Origin: Nocardioides agri
Lineage (GTDB): Bacteria; Actinomycetota; Actinomycetes; Propionibacteriales; Nocardioidaceae
DNA: 64,000 nt
Reading direction: 5' to 3'
Assembly: GCF_013778305.1 (NCBI RefSeq)
Contig: NZ_JACEIC010000002.1
Location: forward strand, 561,708 to 625,707
Both the position numbers and the translations under genes were made by a program. The notes below the pieces were generated by a model. It had not been told where the DNA came from. It worked only from the letters and a program-made list of their open reading frames with translations, and did not search any database. Of the stretch, positions 25,565 to 33,980 are shown one piece after another. Positions within the stretch are counted from its first letter, which is position 1. Each line of letters opens with the position of its first letter.

Positions 25565-25716
25565 GCCGCCTGCGACGATCCGGACGACCCAGCACCCCAG
25601 GCGACCACGACGGTGACCGGCTGCCCGGAGAAGTCGCCGGCGTAGTAGCCGTTGTGAGGGTGGGCGCGGCCGGTGTACGTCCCCGTCTCCTCCTCGATCA
25701 CGAACGATCCGCCCAT
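25561..25716 (-). CDS. Small unknown protein with a strong ribosome-binding site
   Basis: A 51-residue reading frame starting MGGSFVIEEETGTYTGRAH and ending GAGSSGSSQAA. AGGAGGTGGGAGC lies directly before the ATG, better than for most genes here. The protein is slightly acidic, with a TYTGRAHPHNGYYAGDFSG centre that looks like beta-strand and turn. Its stop codon overlaps the TetR gene stop on the other strand by 2 bp. No family recognised. Absence of long overlap with other genes supports it as real. Confidence 0.55.
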   Translation of the reverse strand: MGGSFVIEEETGTYTGRAHPHNGYYAGDFSGQPVTVVVAWGAGSSGSSQAA

Positions 25717-25819
25717 TGCTCCCACCTCCTCTGCCGGCCTGCTCGTCTGCTCGTCGGTCCTGGAGATGGAGACCGCCGGACCGTGGCGGAATCATCGGTC
25801 CGGGCGCAGGATCGGCACC

Positions 25820-26233
25820 ATGTCCGAACTCCCACCAGCACCTCGGGTCCTCCAGATGCGGCTCGTCGTGCACACCGACGACTACGAGACCGCGCTCGCG
25901 TTCTACCGCGACGCGCTCGGTGCGCGCGAGGAGCTCACCGTGCACGGTGACGACGGCGCGAAGGTCACCATCCTCGACGTCGGGCGCGCCACGCTCGAGC
26001 TCTCCAATAGCGCGCAGGTCGACCTGATCGACCGGGTGGAGGTGGGCCGACCCGTGAGTCCTCGGCTCCGGGTCGCGTTCGAGGTCGCCGATGCGGCGAC
26101 CGTGACCGACGAGCTCGTCGGGGCGGGCGCCGAGCTCATCGCGCCGCCGACCCGCACGCCCTGGGACTCCCTCAACTCCCGGCTGGGCGCGCCCGCGGGC
26201 CTGCAGCTGACGATCTTCGAGGAGCTGCGGTAG
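25820..26233 (+). CDS. VOC family protein (glyoxalase-like)
   Basis: A 137-residue protein with the paired beta-alpha-beta fold: RLVVHTDDYETALAFYRDALGA, VTILDVGRATLELS, LRVAFEVADA, PWDSLNSRLGAPAGLQLTIFEE. The terminal glutamates and His16-region residues are potential metal ligands. ATG at 25820 follows GCAGGATC. Substrate unknown. It is convergent with cimA, with only 3 bp between the stops and no hairpin. Confidence 0.85.
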   Translation: MSELPPAPRVLQMRLVVHTDDYETALAFYRDALGAREELTVHGDDGAKVTILDVGRATLELSNSAQVDLIDRVEVGRPVSPRLRVAFEVADAATVTDELVGAGAELIAPPTRTPWDSLNSRLGAPAGLQLTIFEELR

Positions 26234-26236
26234 CGC

Positions 26237-27817
26237 TCAGCCCTCGTGCCGGCGCAGGCCGAAGGTGACCCCGTCGACGAGCGCGCCCCACGACGCCTCG
26301 ATCACGTTGGCGCCGACGCCCACCGTGATCCACGAGGACTCCCCGTCGCTGGTCTCGATGAGCACCCGCGTGGTGGCGTCGGTGCCGTGGCCCTGGTCGA
26401 GGATGCGGACCTTGTAGTCGATCAGCTCGAGCTTCGCGACCTCGGGGTAGGCCTGCTCGATCGCCTGCCGCAGGGCGTGGTCGAGCGCGTTGACCGGGCC
26501 GTTGCCCTCACCGGTCTGCACGTAGCGCACACCGTCGGCGGTCAGCTTCACGGTGGCCTCGGACACGGCGTCGTCGCCGGGCCTGCTGTCGGTGATGACC
26601 CGCCAGGACTCGACGTCGAAGTACGTCGGCCGCTGCCCCTCGACCTCCTCGATCAGCAGAAGCTCGAAGGACGCGTCCGCGGCCTCGAAGGTGTAGCCCC
26701 GGCTCTCCAGCTCCTTGACCCGGTCGGTGATCCGGGTGACGAGCTCCCGGTCACCCGAGAGGTCGAACCCGAGCTCGCGACCCTTGAGCTCGATGGACGC
26801 GCGGCCGGCCATGTCGGAGACCAGCAGCCGCATGTCGTTGCCGACGCCGGCGGGGTCCATGTGCTGGTAGAGGTCGGGATCGACCTTGATCGCGCTCGCG
26901 TGCAGGCCGGCCTTGTGGGTGAACGCCGAGGCGCCGACGTAGGGCTGCCGCGAGGCCGGCGGGAAGTTCGTGACCTCTGCGACCGCGTGCGCGATCCGGG
27001 TGGCCTCACCGAGGAGGCCCTGCGGGAGCACCTGCTTGTCCAGCTTGAGCTCGAGGTTGGCGACGACCGCGACGAGGTCGGCGTTGCCGGTGCGCTCGCC
27101 GTACCCGTTGATCGTGCCCTGCACGTGGGTGGCACCGGCGTCGACGGCGGCCAGGGTGTTGGCGACCGCGCAGCCGGTGTCGTTGTGGCAGTGGATGCCG
27201 ACCCGCACCTGGGCTGTCTCCCGCACGTCGTGGACGACCTCGGCGACCCAGCCGGGCAGCATCCCGCCGTTGGTGTCGCAGAGGGCGATCACCTCGGCCC
27301 CGGCGTCGTACGCCGTGCGCAGCACCTCGAGCGCGTAGTCGCGGTTGGCGCGGTAGCCGTCGAAGAAGTGCTCGGCGTCGAGGAAGACCGTCTGCCCCTC
27401 CTCACGCAGGTGGGTGACGGTGTCGCGCACCATCGCGAGGTTCTCCTCGAGGGTGGTGCGCAGCGCGAGCTCGACGTGCCGGTCGTGCGACTTCGCGACC
27501 AGCGTGACCACCGACGCGCCGCTGTCGCGCAGCGCGGCGACCAGCGGGTCGTCGGCGGCCTTCACCCCCGCCCGGCGGGTGGCGCCGAACGCCGCGAGCC
27601 TGGCGTTGCGCAGCGACAGCTCCTGCGTCGCGCGGCGGAAGAACTCGGTGTCCTTGGGGTTGGCGCCCGGCCAGCCGCCCTCGATGTAGCCGACGCCCAG
27701 GTCGTCGAGCTGCCGCGCGATCGACAGCTTGTCGGCGACGGAGAGGTTGAGACCCTCCTGCTGCGCGCCGTCGCGCAGTGTCGTGTCGTAGACGTGGAAG
27801 GCGCCGTGGAGGTCCAT
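26237..27817 (-). CDS. cimA: (R)-citramalate synthase
   Basis: A 526-residue HMGL-like acyltransferase that condenses pyruvate with acetyl-CoA to citramalate, the threonine-independent entry to isoleucine. The catalytic start [18 protein letters not shown] is at residues 8-25. The metal-binding HCHNDTG motif is central, [12 protein letters not shown] is conserved, and the C-terminal LeuA-type allosteric domain (about 380-520) binds feedback inhibitor. Pyruvate specificity over alpha-ketoisovalerate is inferred from the GGWPG segment and similarity to CimA. ATG at 27817 is preferred; the in-frame ATG at 27859 lies within the leader terminator. Preceded by an Ile-coded leader. Confidence 0.93.
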   Translation of the reverse strand: MDLHGAFHVYDTTLRDGAQQEGLNLSVADKLSIARQLDDLGVGYIEGGWPGANPKDTEFFRRATQELSLRNARLAAFGATRRAGVKAADDPLVAALRDSGASVVTLVAKSHDRHVELALRTTLEENLAMVRDTVTHLREEGQTVFLDAEHFFDGYRANRDYALEVLRTAYDAGAEVIALCDTNGGMLPGWVAEVVHDVRETAQVRVGIHCHNDTGCAVANTLAAVDAGATHVQGTINGYGERTGNADLVAVVANLELKLDKQVLPQGLLGEATRIAHAVAEVTNFPPASRQPYVGASAFTHKAGLHASAIKVDPDLYQHMDPAGVGNDMRLLVSDMAGRASIELKGRELGFDLSGDRELVTRITDRVKELESRGYTFEAADASFELLLIEEVEGQRPTYFDVESWRVITDSRPGDDAVSEATVKLTADGVRYVQTGEGNGPVNALDHALRQAIEQAYPEVAKLELIDYKVRILDQGHGTDATTRVLIETSDGESSWITVGVGANVIEASWGALVDGVTFGLRRHEG

Positions 27818-27857
27818 CGGTTCTCTCTCGTACGGGGGTGGGGGCTGGTCGAACAAC

Positions 27858-27910
27858 AAAAAAACCTCTCGGGAACGAGAGGTCGGCGCGTCGGGCGGGG
27901 CTCGACGCGC
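27858..27910 (-). terminator. Attenuator structures upstream of cimA
   Basis: On the minus strand two hairpins follow the leader peptide. The first pairs GCGCGTCG with CGACGCGC (27910-27903 and 27893-27886), right behind the peptide stop codon. The second pairs ACCTCTCG with CGAGAGGT (27883-27876 and 27871-27864) on a TTCC loop and runs straight into seven T residues (27864-27858). The second is a textbook intrinsic terminator, rare in this GC-rich window, placed before cimA. An explicit antiterminator pairing was not resolved by eye. Confidence 0.85.
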
Positions 27911-27957
27911 TAGCGAATGATGATCTCCGAGGAGATGCGGCTCTGCATGGTGCTCAT
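27910..27957 (-). CDS. Isoleucine-rich leader peptide of cimA
   Basis: A 15-residue peptide, MSTMQSRISSEIIIR, with three consecutive Ile codons (ATC ATC ATT) just before the Arg and stop. It lies 19 bp before the terminator hairpin and 93 bp before the cimA start. Four of 15 codons are Ile, so charged tRNA-Ile supply would set ribosome position, the classic amino-acid attenuation design. Its ATG overlaps the stop of the upstream kinase gene (ATGA). Regulation by this peptide is inferred from layout. Confidence 0.8.
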   Translation of the reverse strand: MSTMQSRISSEIIIR

Positions 27958-29555
27958 CTTGGCACGCGCAGCAGGGACGCCGCGAGCGTCTTGCTCAGCG
28001 GACGGTCGTCGTCGGGCGTCCAGGTCGCGCCGGTGACGTCGGCCCGCAGGGCGAGCGCGATGCCGGCGGCCATCAGGACGATCAGCGCGACCAGCCAGCG
28101 GCGTGGGTCGGCGGCGAGGGGGGTGACCGCCCAGCCGACGGGCCCCCGCACCCGGGAGCCGTCCGGGCCCCACCACAGCGCGCCGGCCAGCACCACGCCG
28201 CAGACGAAGAGGGCGAGCTCGACGCCGGTCGCGATCGCGTAGCAGACCAGGGCCGCCGCCGCGGCGAAGCCGGCCGCCCACAGCCCGAGCAGCACGGCGC
28301 CCGGGATGGACTGGATCAGGTGCCACGGGGAGGCGAGCAGCAGCTGCACGCCGTCGTACCAGCGACCGCCGCGGCACTGGCGGCGCCGGTCGTGCGCGGA
28401 CGCCGCGAGCGAGGCGCTGCGCAGCAGCCAGGAGCCGACCAGCAGCACGGCCAGCGACAGCCACGGGAACGCGGCGCAGCCGAGGCCCGCGACCAGAGCC
28501 AGCAGCACCAGCAGGGCGCCGCGGCGCAGCCGCTCGGCGCCGGAGACCTTCGGCTCCGCCCAGGGCTGGTCCACGGTCACGCCCTCGGGCGGCAGGGCCA
28601 GCGTGTACGGCTCGGGGTGGTCGTGGCCGGGCCAGACGTCGGTCTCGTCGTCGGCGCCGGCCTGGGCGGCGAGCGCCAGGGGCACGGTGTAGGGATCGTG
28701 CTCCTCGTGGACCGGCGGCGGGACGACGACCGAGCCGCGGCGCGTCGTCGTCGGCCGCAGCCAGGCGAGGATCTGGTCGAGCGTCGGCCGGTGCCTCGGC
28801 TCCGGGTCGAGCGCCGCGGCGACGACACCGTGCAGCTCCTCGGGCAGCCCGTCGAGGTCGAACTGGCCGCGCCGGACCCGGTCCATGATCGCCATGGCGG
28901 GGCCGCGGCCGAACGGCGGGTGGCCGAGCCCGGCGTACGCGACCGTGGACGCCCACGAGTGCACGTCGGAGGCCGCCGTCGCGTCCTCGCCGTAGAGGAT
29001 CTCCGGCGCGAGGTAGCCAGGCGTGCCGAGCAGCCAGCCCGTGTGGGTGAGCTTCGGGTCGTCGGCGACCCGCGCCAGCCCGAAGTCGATGAGGATCGGG
29101 GTGCGGCCCTCCATGAGCACGTTGGAGGGCTTCACGTCGCGGTGCAGCACGCCGACCGCGTGCACCGAGGCGATGCCCTCGGCGAGGCAGGCGGCGAGCC
29201 AGTAGAGGTCGTCCCCGGTGACCGGCCCCTCCTCGCGCACCAGGTCGTGCAGCGAGAGACCGGGGACGTAGCGGGTGGCGACGTAGGGGACGTCCGCCCA
29301 CGGGTCGGCGTCGACGATCTCGGCGACCCACTGGCTGCGGATCCGGCTCAGCGAGCCGACCTCGCGCTCCAGGCGCTGGCGGGCCTCCTGGTCGCCGACG
29401 ATGTGCGGTCGCAGCATCTTCAGCGCCACCCGCTGGCCGGCGTCCCCGCGGCGCGCGAGGTGCACGACCCCCATGCCGCCCTCACCGAGCTTGGCCAGCA
29501 GGGTGTAGCCGCCGACCGTCGGCTGCTCAGCCGGCGTGGAGGGGGACGTCGTCAC
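27954..29555 (-). CDS. Serine/threonine protein kinase with C-terminal membrane domain
   Basis: A 533-residue kinase. Gly loop GEGGMGVVH is at residues 24-32, ATP lysine is Lys46, the catalytic loop HRDVKPSN is at 138-145 and DFG is at 157-159; APE is in LAPEIL. A proline- and acid-rich linker (about 280-340) joins a C-terminal part with about five hydrophobic helices, instead of the PASTA or single-helix layout of PknB. It therefore probably senses something at or in the membrane. TAACCT lies 6 nt before the GTG (leaderless). Its TGA stop sits inside the cimA leader start codon. Confidence 0.93.
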   Translation of the reverse strand: MTTSPSTPAEQPTVGGYTLLAKLGEGGMGVVHLARRGDAGQRVALKMLRPHIVGDQEARQRLEREVGSLSRIRSQWVAEIVDADPWADVPYVATRYVPGLSLHDLVREEGPVTGDDLYWLAACLAEGIASVHAVGVLHRDVKPSNVLMEGRTPILIDFGLARVADDPKLTHTGWLLGTPGYLAPEILYGEDATAASDVHSWASTVAYAGLGHPPFGRGPAMAIMDRVRRGQFDLDGLPEELHGVVAAALDPEPRHRPTLDQILAWLRPTTTRRGSVVVPPPVHEEHDPYTVPLALAAQAGADDETDVWPGHDHPEPYTLALPPEGVTVDQPWAEPKVSGAERLRRGALLVLLALVAGLGCAAFPWLSLAVLLVGSWLLRSASLAASAHDRRRQCRGGRWYDGVQLLLASPWHLIQSIPGAVLLGLWAAGFAAAAALVCYAIATGVELALFVCGVVLAGALWWGPDGSRVRGPVGWAVTPLAADPRRWLVALIVLMAAGIALALRADVTGATWTPDDDRPLSKTLAASLLRVPR

Positions 29556-29637
29556 GCGCCGAGGTTACCTGCGCGGAGCGGCTCTCCCGGCGACCCCCGC
29601 CGTACCGACGACTTCCCGCCGCGGACCGGAGGCCGGG

Positions 29638-30549
29638 TCAGGCCCAGGGGTCCTCACGGCGCCACACCGTGGGGAGGTGCACGCTGACACCCGAGGCCGC
29701 GGCCAGCTCGTCGAGGATCCGCATGCTGACGTCCAGGTCGTCTCCGAGGTAGGGCAGCGCTCGCAGCGGCCGGTCGAGCGGGCGGAAGAAGTCGTCCCAG
29801 TGGGTCAGCACGACCGTGCGCGCGCCGACGGCCTCGACGGTCTCGGCCCAGTACCTGCGGATGTAGTCCTCGCTCTGCACGCCGAGCTGGCCGACGCCGA
29901 GGTAGGCGACGTCCGCTCGGCGTCCCGCCAGCGCGCCCTCGACGTACCCGGCGCTGCCCTGGAGCAGCGCGCTGCGCCCGCTGGCGTGCGAGAGCAGGAT
30001 CGACCAGGCCTCGCCGCACTTGTAGGCGCCGGCCCTCACCGGCGGCACGACCGGCTCGGTGATCACGCCGGGGAAGCGGTCCGGCGGGCAGTGGTGCGAC
30101 TCGACCAGCGTCAGCGTGAACGCCCCGAGCTGCTGCGGCTCCCCCGGCGTCACCACCCGGACCCGGTCGGCCGGCAGCCCGTGCCCGCGGCCGACGTACG
30201 CCGTGGACTCGCCCCCCACGAGCACCGCGCCGGTCCGGTCCGCCACGACGGCCGAGTCCATCGCGTGGTCGTAGTGCGTGTGCACCGGGAGCACCGCCGC
30301 GAGCCGGTCGACGCCGGCCCGCGCGAGCGCGGCGTCGATGCGGCCCTGGTCGGGCGCGATCCTGCCGAGCACGACCTTGGCGAGCGACGGGCGGGAGAAG
30401 AACCCGTCCGTCATCAGCGCCGTCTCGCCGTCGTCGATCAGCAGGCTGGCGACGCCGAGGAACGTCACGCCCCACGGGCCGGTGGCCGCGGGCACGTCGA
30501 AGCGGTCGGCGTACCGCGTGATGTCGGGACGGCCCGGCTTGAGGCGCAC
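29638..30549 (-). CDS. Metallo-beta-lactamase-fold hydrolase
   Basis: A 303-residue protein with HTHYDHAMDS (HxHxDH metal motif, about residues 94-103), a second histidine in ESHHCPP and VLTHWDDF near the end. The glycine-rich GVASLLIDDGETALMTDGFFSRP start resembles UlaG/RomA-like MBL proteins. The two-metal site is complete. Start is GTG at 30549, 4 bp after the ilvE stop, so it is probably translated from the ilvE message. Substrate unknown. Confidence 0.88.
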   Translation of the reverse strand: MRLKPGRPDITRYADRFDVPAATGPWGVTFLGVASLLIDDGETALMTDGFFSRPSLAKVVLGRIAPDQGRIDAALARAGVDRLAAVLPVHTHYDHAMDSAVVADRTGAVLVGGESTAYVGRGHGLPADRVRVVTPGEPQQLGAFTLTLVESHHCPPDRFPGVITEPVVPPVRAGAYKCGEAWSILLSHASGRSALLQGSAGYVEGALAGRRADVAYLGVGQLGVQSEDYIRRYWAETVEAVGARTVVLTHWDDFFRPLDRPLRALPYLGDDLDVSMRILDELAAASGVSVHLPTVWRREDPWA

Positions 30550-30553
30550 CGCG

Positions 30554-31627
30554 TCAGACGATCTGGTGCATCCAGCCGAAGGTGTCCTCGGCGCGGCCGT
30601 ACTGGATGTCGACGAGCGCCTGGCGGACCCGCGTCGTGAAGTCGGTGCTCGCGGGCGCCGGGACCGTGCCCTCGCGCGACCGGAGCTCGCCGACGGGGGT
30701 GACCACGGCGGCGGTGCCGCACGCGAAGATCTCGGTGATGCGACCGCTGGTGACGCCCTCGCGCCACTCGTCGATGGAGAACTTCCGCTCCTCGACCTGG
30801 TGCCCCAGCTTGCCGGCCAGCTCGATGATGCTCGACCGGGTGATGCCCTCGAGGATCGTGCCGGTCTCGGGGGTGACGATGTGCCCGTCGTCGAAGACGT
30901 AGTACATGTTCATGCCGCCGAGCTCCTCGACGTATCTGCCCTCCTGGCCGTCGAGGAAGACGACCTGGTCGCAGCCGTGGCCGATGGCCTCCTGCTGGGC
31001 GACGAGGGACGAGGCGTAGTTGCCGCCGGTCTTGGCCGCGCCCATGCCGCCGCGGCCGGCCCGGGTGTACTCCTCCGTCAGCCACAGGGTGACCGGCTTG
31101 AGGCCGCCCTTGAAGTAGGCACCCGCCGGGCTGGCGATCACCATGAACGTGACGTGCTGGGAGGGCCGCACCCCGAGGAACTTCTCGGAGGCGAACATGA
31201 ACGGCCGCAGGTAGAGGCTCTTCTCCCCCGCCGGGTCCGGCACCCAGCGCTTGTCGACCGCGACGAGCGCGTCGACGGCCTGGATGAAGTCGTCGACCTC
31301 CAGCACCGGGAGCGCGAGCCGGTGGCTCGAGCGCACCATGCGCTGGGCGTTCTCCTCGGGCCGGAAGGACCAGATCGACCCGTCGTCGTGGCGGTAGGCC
31401 TTCATGCCCTCGAACGTCTCCTGCGCGTAGTGCAGGACGGCGGTCGCCGGGTCGAGCGTGAGCGGGCCGTAGGGCTCGATGCGGGCACCGTGCCAGCCGG
31501 AGTCCGGGGTCCACTCGACCGTGAACATGTGGTCGGTGAAGTGCAGGCCGAAGCCGGGGTTCGCGAGGATCTCGGCGAGGCGCTCGTCGGAGACCGCGGC
31601 GCTCGACGGGGTGATGCTGATCTCCAT
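30554..31627 (-). CDS. ilvE: Branched-chain amino acid aminotransferase
   Basis: A 357-residue PLP fold type IV enzyme that makes Leu, Ile and Val from their 2-oxo acids with glutamate. Key blocks are ETFEGMKAYR, the KTGGNYASSL lysine region, QVVFLDG, EELGGMNMYYV and the phosphate-binding ITEIFACGTAAVVTPVG. ATG at 31627 fits homologues; TAAGTT lies 7 nt upstream, suggesting a leaderless message. It follows leuB with a terminator between, so the two are separate units. Confidence 0.96.
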   Translation of the reverse strand: MEISITPSSAAVSDERLAEILANPGFGLHFTDHMFTVEWTPDSGWHGARIEPYGPLTLDPATAVLHYAQETFEGMKAYRHDDGSIWSFRPEENAQRMVRSSHRLALPVLEVDDFIQAVDALVAVDKRWVPDPAGEKSLYLRPFMFASEKFLGVRPSQHVTFMVIASPAGAYFKGGLKPVTLWLTEEYTRAGRGGMGAAKTGGNYASSLVAQQEAIGHGCDQVVFLDGQEGRYVEELGGMNMYYVFDDGHIVTPETGTILEGITRSSIIELAGKLGHQVEERKFSIDEWREGVTSGRITEIFACGTAAVVTPVGELRSREGTVPAPASTDFTTRVRQALVDIQYGRAEDTFGWMHQIV

Positions 31628-31665
31628 GGGGGACAACTTAGTAGGCCTTCCAGGTAAATGAGGAT

Positions 31666-31693
31666 GGCCGGGCACACGAAGGTGTGCCCGGCC
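31666..31693 (-). terminator. Intrinsic terminator after leuB
   Basis: Perfect 12-bp stem (31666-31677 and 31682-31693) on a 4-nt loop, 26 bp downstream of the leuB stop. On the minus strand the stem is followed by ATCCTCATTTACC, moderately T-rich. Confidence 0.85.
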
Positions 31694-31718
31694 GTCGGTG
31701 GGGTTCGACGAGGGGCGG

Positions 31719-32813
31719 TCAGCCGGCTACTCGGGCGGCGATCGCGTCGCCGACCTCGGAGGTACGCCGTCCGCCCGTCGGACTGCTGCCCGCGGGGCGC
31801 TCGGCGATGTCGGCGATCGCCGCGGACTCGATCGCGGCGGCGGCGTCGGCGTACCCGAGGTGGTCGAGCAGCAGTGCCGCGGACAGGATCGCGGCGGTGG
31901 GGTCGGCCTTCTGCTGCCCGGCGATGTCCGGCGCGGAGCCGTGCACGGGCTCGAACATGGAGGGGGCCGTCCGGTCGGGGTTGACGTTGCCGGAGGCCGC
32001 CAGGCCGATGCCGCCGGTGATCGCGGCGGCGAGGTCGGTGATGATGTCGCCGAAGAGGTTGTCGGTGACGATCACGTCGAAGCGCGCGGGGTCGGTCGTC
32101 ATGAAGATCGTCGCCGCGTCGATGTGCATGTAGTCGGTGGTCACGTCGGGGTGCTCCGCGGCGACGGACTGGAAGATCCGCCACCAGACCGAGCCCGCGT
32201 GCACGAGCACGTTGGTCTTGTGGACCAGCGTCAGCTTCTTGCGCGGGCGGCGCTGGGCGCGGGCGAAGGCGTCGCGGACGACCCGCTCGACGCCGAAGGC
32301 GGTGTTGACCGAGACCTCGGTGGCCACCTCGTGCGGCGTACCGACGCGCAGTGAGCCGCCGTTGCCGGTGTAGGGACCCTCGGTGCCCTCGCGGACCACG
32401 ACGAAGTCGACCTCGCCCGGGTCGGCGAGCGGGCCGGGCACGCCGGGGAAGATCCGGGACGGGCGCAGGTTGACGTAGTGGTCGAGCTCGAAGCGCAGCC
32501 GGAGGAGCAGGCCGCGCTCGAGGATGCCCGGGGGCAGGTTCGGGTCGTTGGGCTTGCCGCCGACCGCACCGAGCAGGATCGCGTCGTGCTGGCGGATCTC
32601 GTCGAGCACGGAGTCCGGCAGCACCTCGCCGGTCGCGAGGTAGCGCTCGGCGCCGAGGTCGTAGCGGGTCTGCTCGAACTTCACTCCCGCCGGCGACGCG
32701 ACCTCGAGGACCTTGACGGCCTCGGCGGTCACCTCCTGGCCGATGCCGTCGCCGGGGATGACGGCGAGCTTGATCGTGCCGTGGGACGTGGTCGCGTGCG
32801 GGTCGGTGCTCAT
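31719..32813 (-). CDS. leuB: 3-isopropylmalate dehydrogenase
   Basis: A 364-residue NAD-dependent beta-decarboxylating dehydrogenase of leucine synthesis. It has [12 protein letters not shown] at the N-terminus, [13 protein letters not shown], the KTNVLVHAG lysine block, [12 protein letters not shown] (metal aspartates) and [12 protein letters not shown] for NAD. The N-terminus has about 15 extra residues, [12 protein letters not shown]. It lies apart from leuCD and is preceded by a 45-residue small ORF and a leader region of about 450 bp. Confidence 0.97.
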   Translation of the reverse strand: MSTDPHATTSHGTIKLAVIPGDGIGQEVTAEAVKVLEVASPAGVKFEQTRYDLGAERYLATGEVLPDSVLDEIRQHDAILLGAVGGKPNDPNLPPGILERGLLLRLRFELDHYVNLRPSRIFPGVPGPLADPGEVDFVVVREGTEGPYTGNGGSLRVGTPHEVATEVSVNTAFGVERVVRDAFARAQRRPRKKLTLVHKTNVLVHAGSVWWRIFQSVAAEHPDVTTDYMHIDAATIFMTTDPARFDVIVTDNLFGDIITDLAAAITGGIGLAASGNVNPDRTAPSMFEPVHGSAPDIAGQQKADPTAAILSAALLLDHLGYADAAAAIESAAIADIAERPAGSSPTGGRRTSEVGDAIAARVAG

Positions 32814-32823
32814 GCGTCGGAGG

Positions 32824-32961
32824 CTAGTTGTCGTCGGGGCGCTGGCCGCCGTTGTCCCGCAGGTCGAGAGATGCCTGCAGCGCCGCGCTGACGTTCTCGT
32901 GGCTGCGGGGATTCTCCGGGTGGTGCTGAGCGGGACCCCAGTCGGGGTACATGTCGTACAT
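32824..32961 (-). CDS. Small conserved-looking protein upstream of leuB
   Basis: A 45-residue frame, [19 protein letters not shown] at its start and NGGQRPDDN at its end. GAGAGAG lies about 6 nt before the ATG. It ends 10 bp before leuB, so it is on the leuB transcript. The composition (aromatic start, hydrophilic acidic end) is unlike random translation of this GC-rich DNA. Function unknown; similar tiny proteins beginning MYDMY occur in related actinobacteria, from memory. Confidence 0.6.
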   Translation of the reverse strand: MYDMYPDWGPAQHHPENPRSHENVSAALQASLDLRDNGGQRPDDN

Positions 32962-33214
32962 CGCGGTGCTCTCTCTCGTGTCTTCGTTCTCGGATGAGGT
33001 GCCGGTCGGCTCCGGTACACCTGGAACGAAGATGATCCGCTCGAGAGAGCGATCGGCCTGCGGGTCACACAGGCTGAGGGAGAACCATCAGGGAGCGGGT
33101 CGCGCCGTGCTGCTGGGCGCTCGGTCGCCGCGGAGACATCTTCGATCCAGATGTGCCCGAACCAAATCGGGGGGAGAGACCGTCAACGCCGAACACCGCG
33201 GCGAGGTGGCCTCT

Positions 33215-33262
33215 CTAAGAAGCCCCGCCGCGGCAGTCAATAAGTACGTAGACGCTCCGCAT
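33215..33262 (-). CDS. Possible leaderless 15-residue leader peptide
   Basis: MRSVYVLIDCRGGAS starts 4 bp after a 22-bp palindrome and is the first frame of the long leader running to leuB on the minus strand. TACGGT inside the palindrome lies 9 nt before the ATG. There is no run of one amino acid and no clear terminator follows, so an attenuation role is only a possibility. The rest of the 399-bp gap 32962-33360 shows short dyads but no other gene. Confidence 0.35.
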   Translation of the reverse strand: MRSVYVLIDCRGGAS

Positions 33263-33265
33263 GGT

Positions 33266-33287
33266 GTCGCTACCGTACGGTAGCGAC
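33266..33287. promoter_or_regulatory. Perfect 22-bp palindrome between leuB leader and methyltransferase gene
   Basis: Two 11-bp arms, GTCGCTACCGT and its reverse complement ACGGTAGCGAC, meet without a spacer. TACGGT hexamers are embedded on both strands. Its position in a divergent intergenic region and its symmetry suggest an operator or a pair of back-to-back promoters. Confidence 0.6.
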
Positions 33288-33360
33288 GTCGCCCCGGACA
33301 CCGGTTTTCCCGGACTGTTCGCGATGTGAGACAGCCGTCCCGCAATGAAAGACTCGAGGA

Positions 33361-33927
33361 ATGAGTGCTCCCCCGGAACTTCCCGAGATCGTCAGCCGCG
33401 CGTTCGAGGTCTCCCGCAAGGCCGGGTACGTGTCGTTCTGCCGCAACGAGACCGGGCGGCTGCTGGCCGCGCTCGCCGCGACCCGCACCGGGACGATGGC
33501 CGAGTTCGGCACCGGCTGCGGGGTCGGCACGGCGTGGCTGCGGTCCGGCGTGCGCGGCGACGCGACGATCCTGACCGCGGAGCTGGACGCCAAGCTCGCC
33601 GACGCGGCGGCCGAGATCTTCGAGGACGACCCGCAGGTCGAGGTGCGCTCGGCGGACTGGTCGACGCTGCTCGACCAAGGCCCGTTCTCGTTGCTCTTCC
33701 TCGACTCCGGTGAGCCCACCGAGGTCGGCGTCGACCAGGTCGCCGACCTGGTCGAGCCGGGCGGCCTGGTCGTGCTCGACGACTTCGCGCCGTGCGAGAT
33801 GTGGCCGCCGGTCACCTACGGCAGGGTCGACACCCTGCGCGAGCAGTGGCTCACCGACGAGCGGTTCACCGCCGTCGAGGTCATGGTCGCCCCCGACGCC
33901 TCGGTCGTCATCGCCACCAAGCGGTGA
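33361..33927 (+). CDS. Class I SAM-dependent O-methyltransferase-like protein
   Basis: A 188-residue cytosolic methyltransferase. Motif I is AEFGTGCGVGTAWL (about residues 47-60), the acidic end of strand 2 is LTAELD, and LLFLDSGEP then LVVLDDFAP resemble the catechol O-methyltransferase-like group. It lacks the N-terminal dimerisation extension of typical COMT-like enzymes. GAGGA abuts the ATG. Substrate unknown. It is divergent from the leuB leader across the palindrome. Confidence 0.85.
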   Translation: MSAPPELPEIVSRAFEVSRKAGYVSFCRNETGRLLAALAATRTGTMAEFGTGCGVGTAWLRSGVRGDATILTAELDAKLADAAAEIFEDDPQVEVRSADWSTLLDQGPFSLLFLDSGEPTEVGVDQVADLVEPGGLVVLDDFAPCEMWPPVTYGRVDTLREQWLTDERFTAVEVMVAPDASVVIATKR

Positions 33928-33980
33928 GGTCCGGCCCGCTCGACCGGCCGGACGCGCGGAAGTCGATCTAGGCTGCGCGG

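Noticed and set aside
27817..27859. Earlier ATG start for cimA at 27859
   Set aside because: It would place the start next to the terminator T-tract and add MLFDQPPPP-type residues not expected in citramalate synthases.
27858..27960. T-box riboswitch upstream of cimA
   Set aside because: No specifier loop or T-box sequence is present; the Ile leader peptide and terminator explain the region better.
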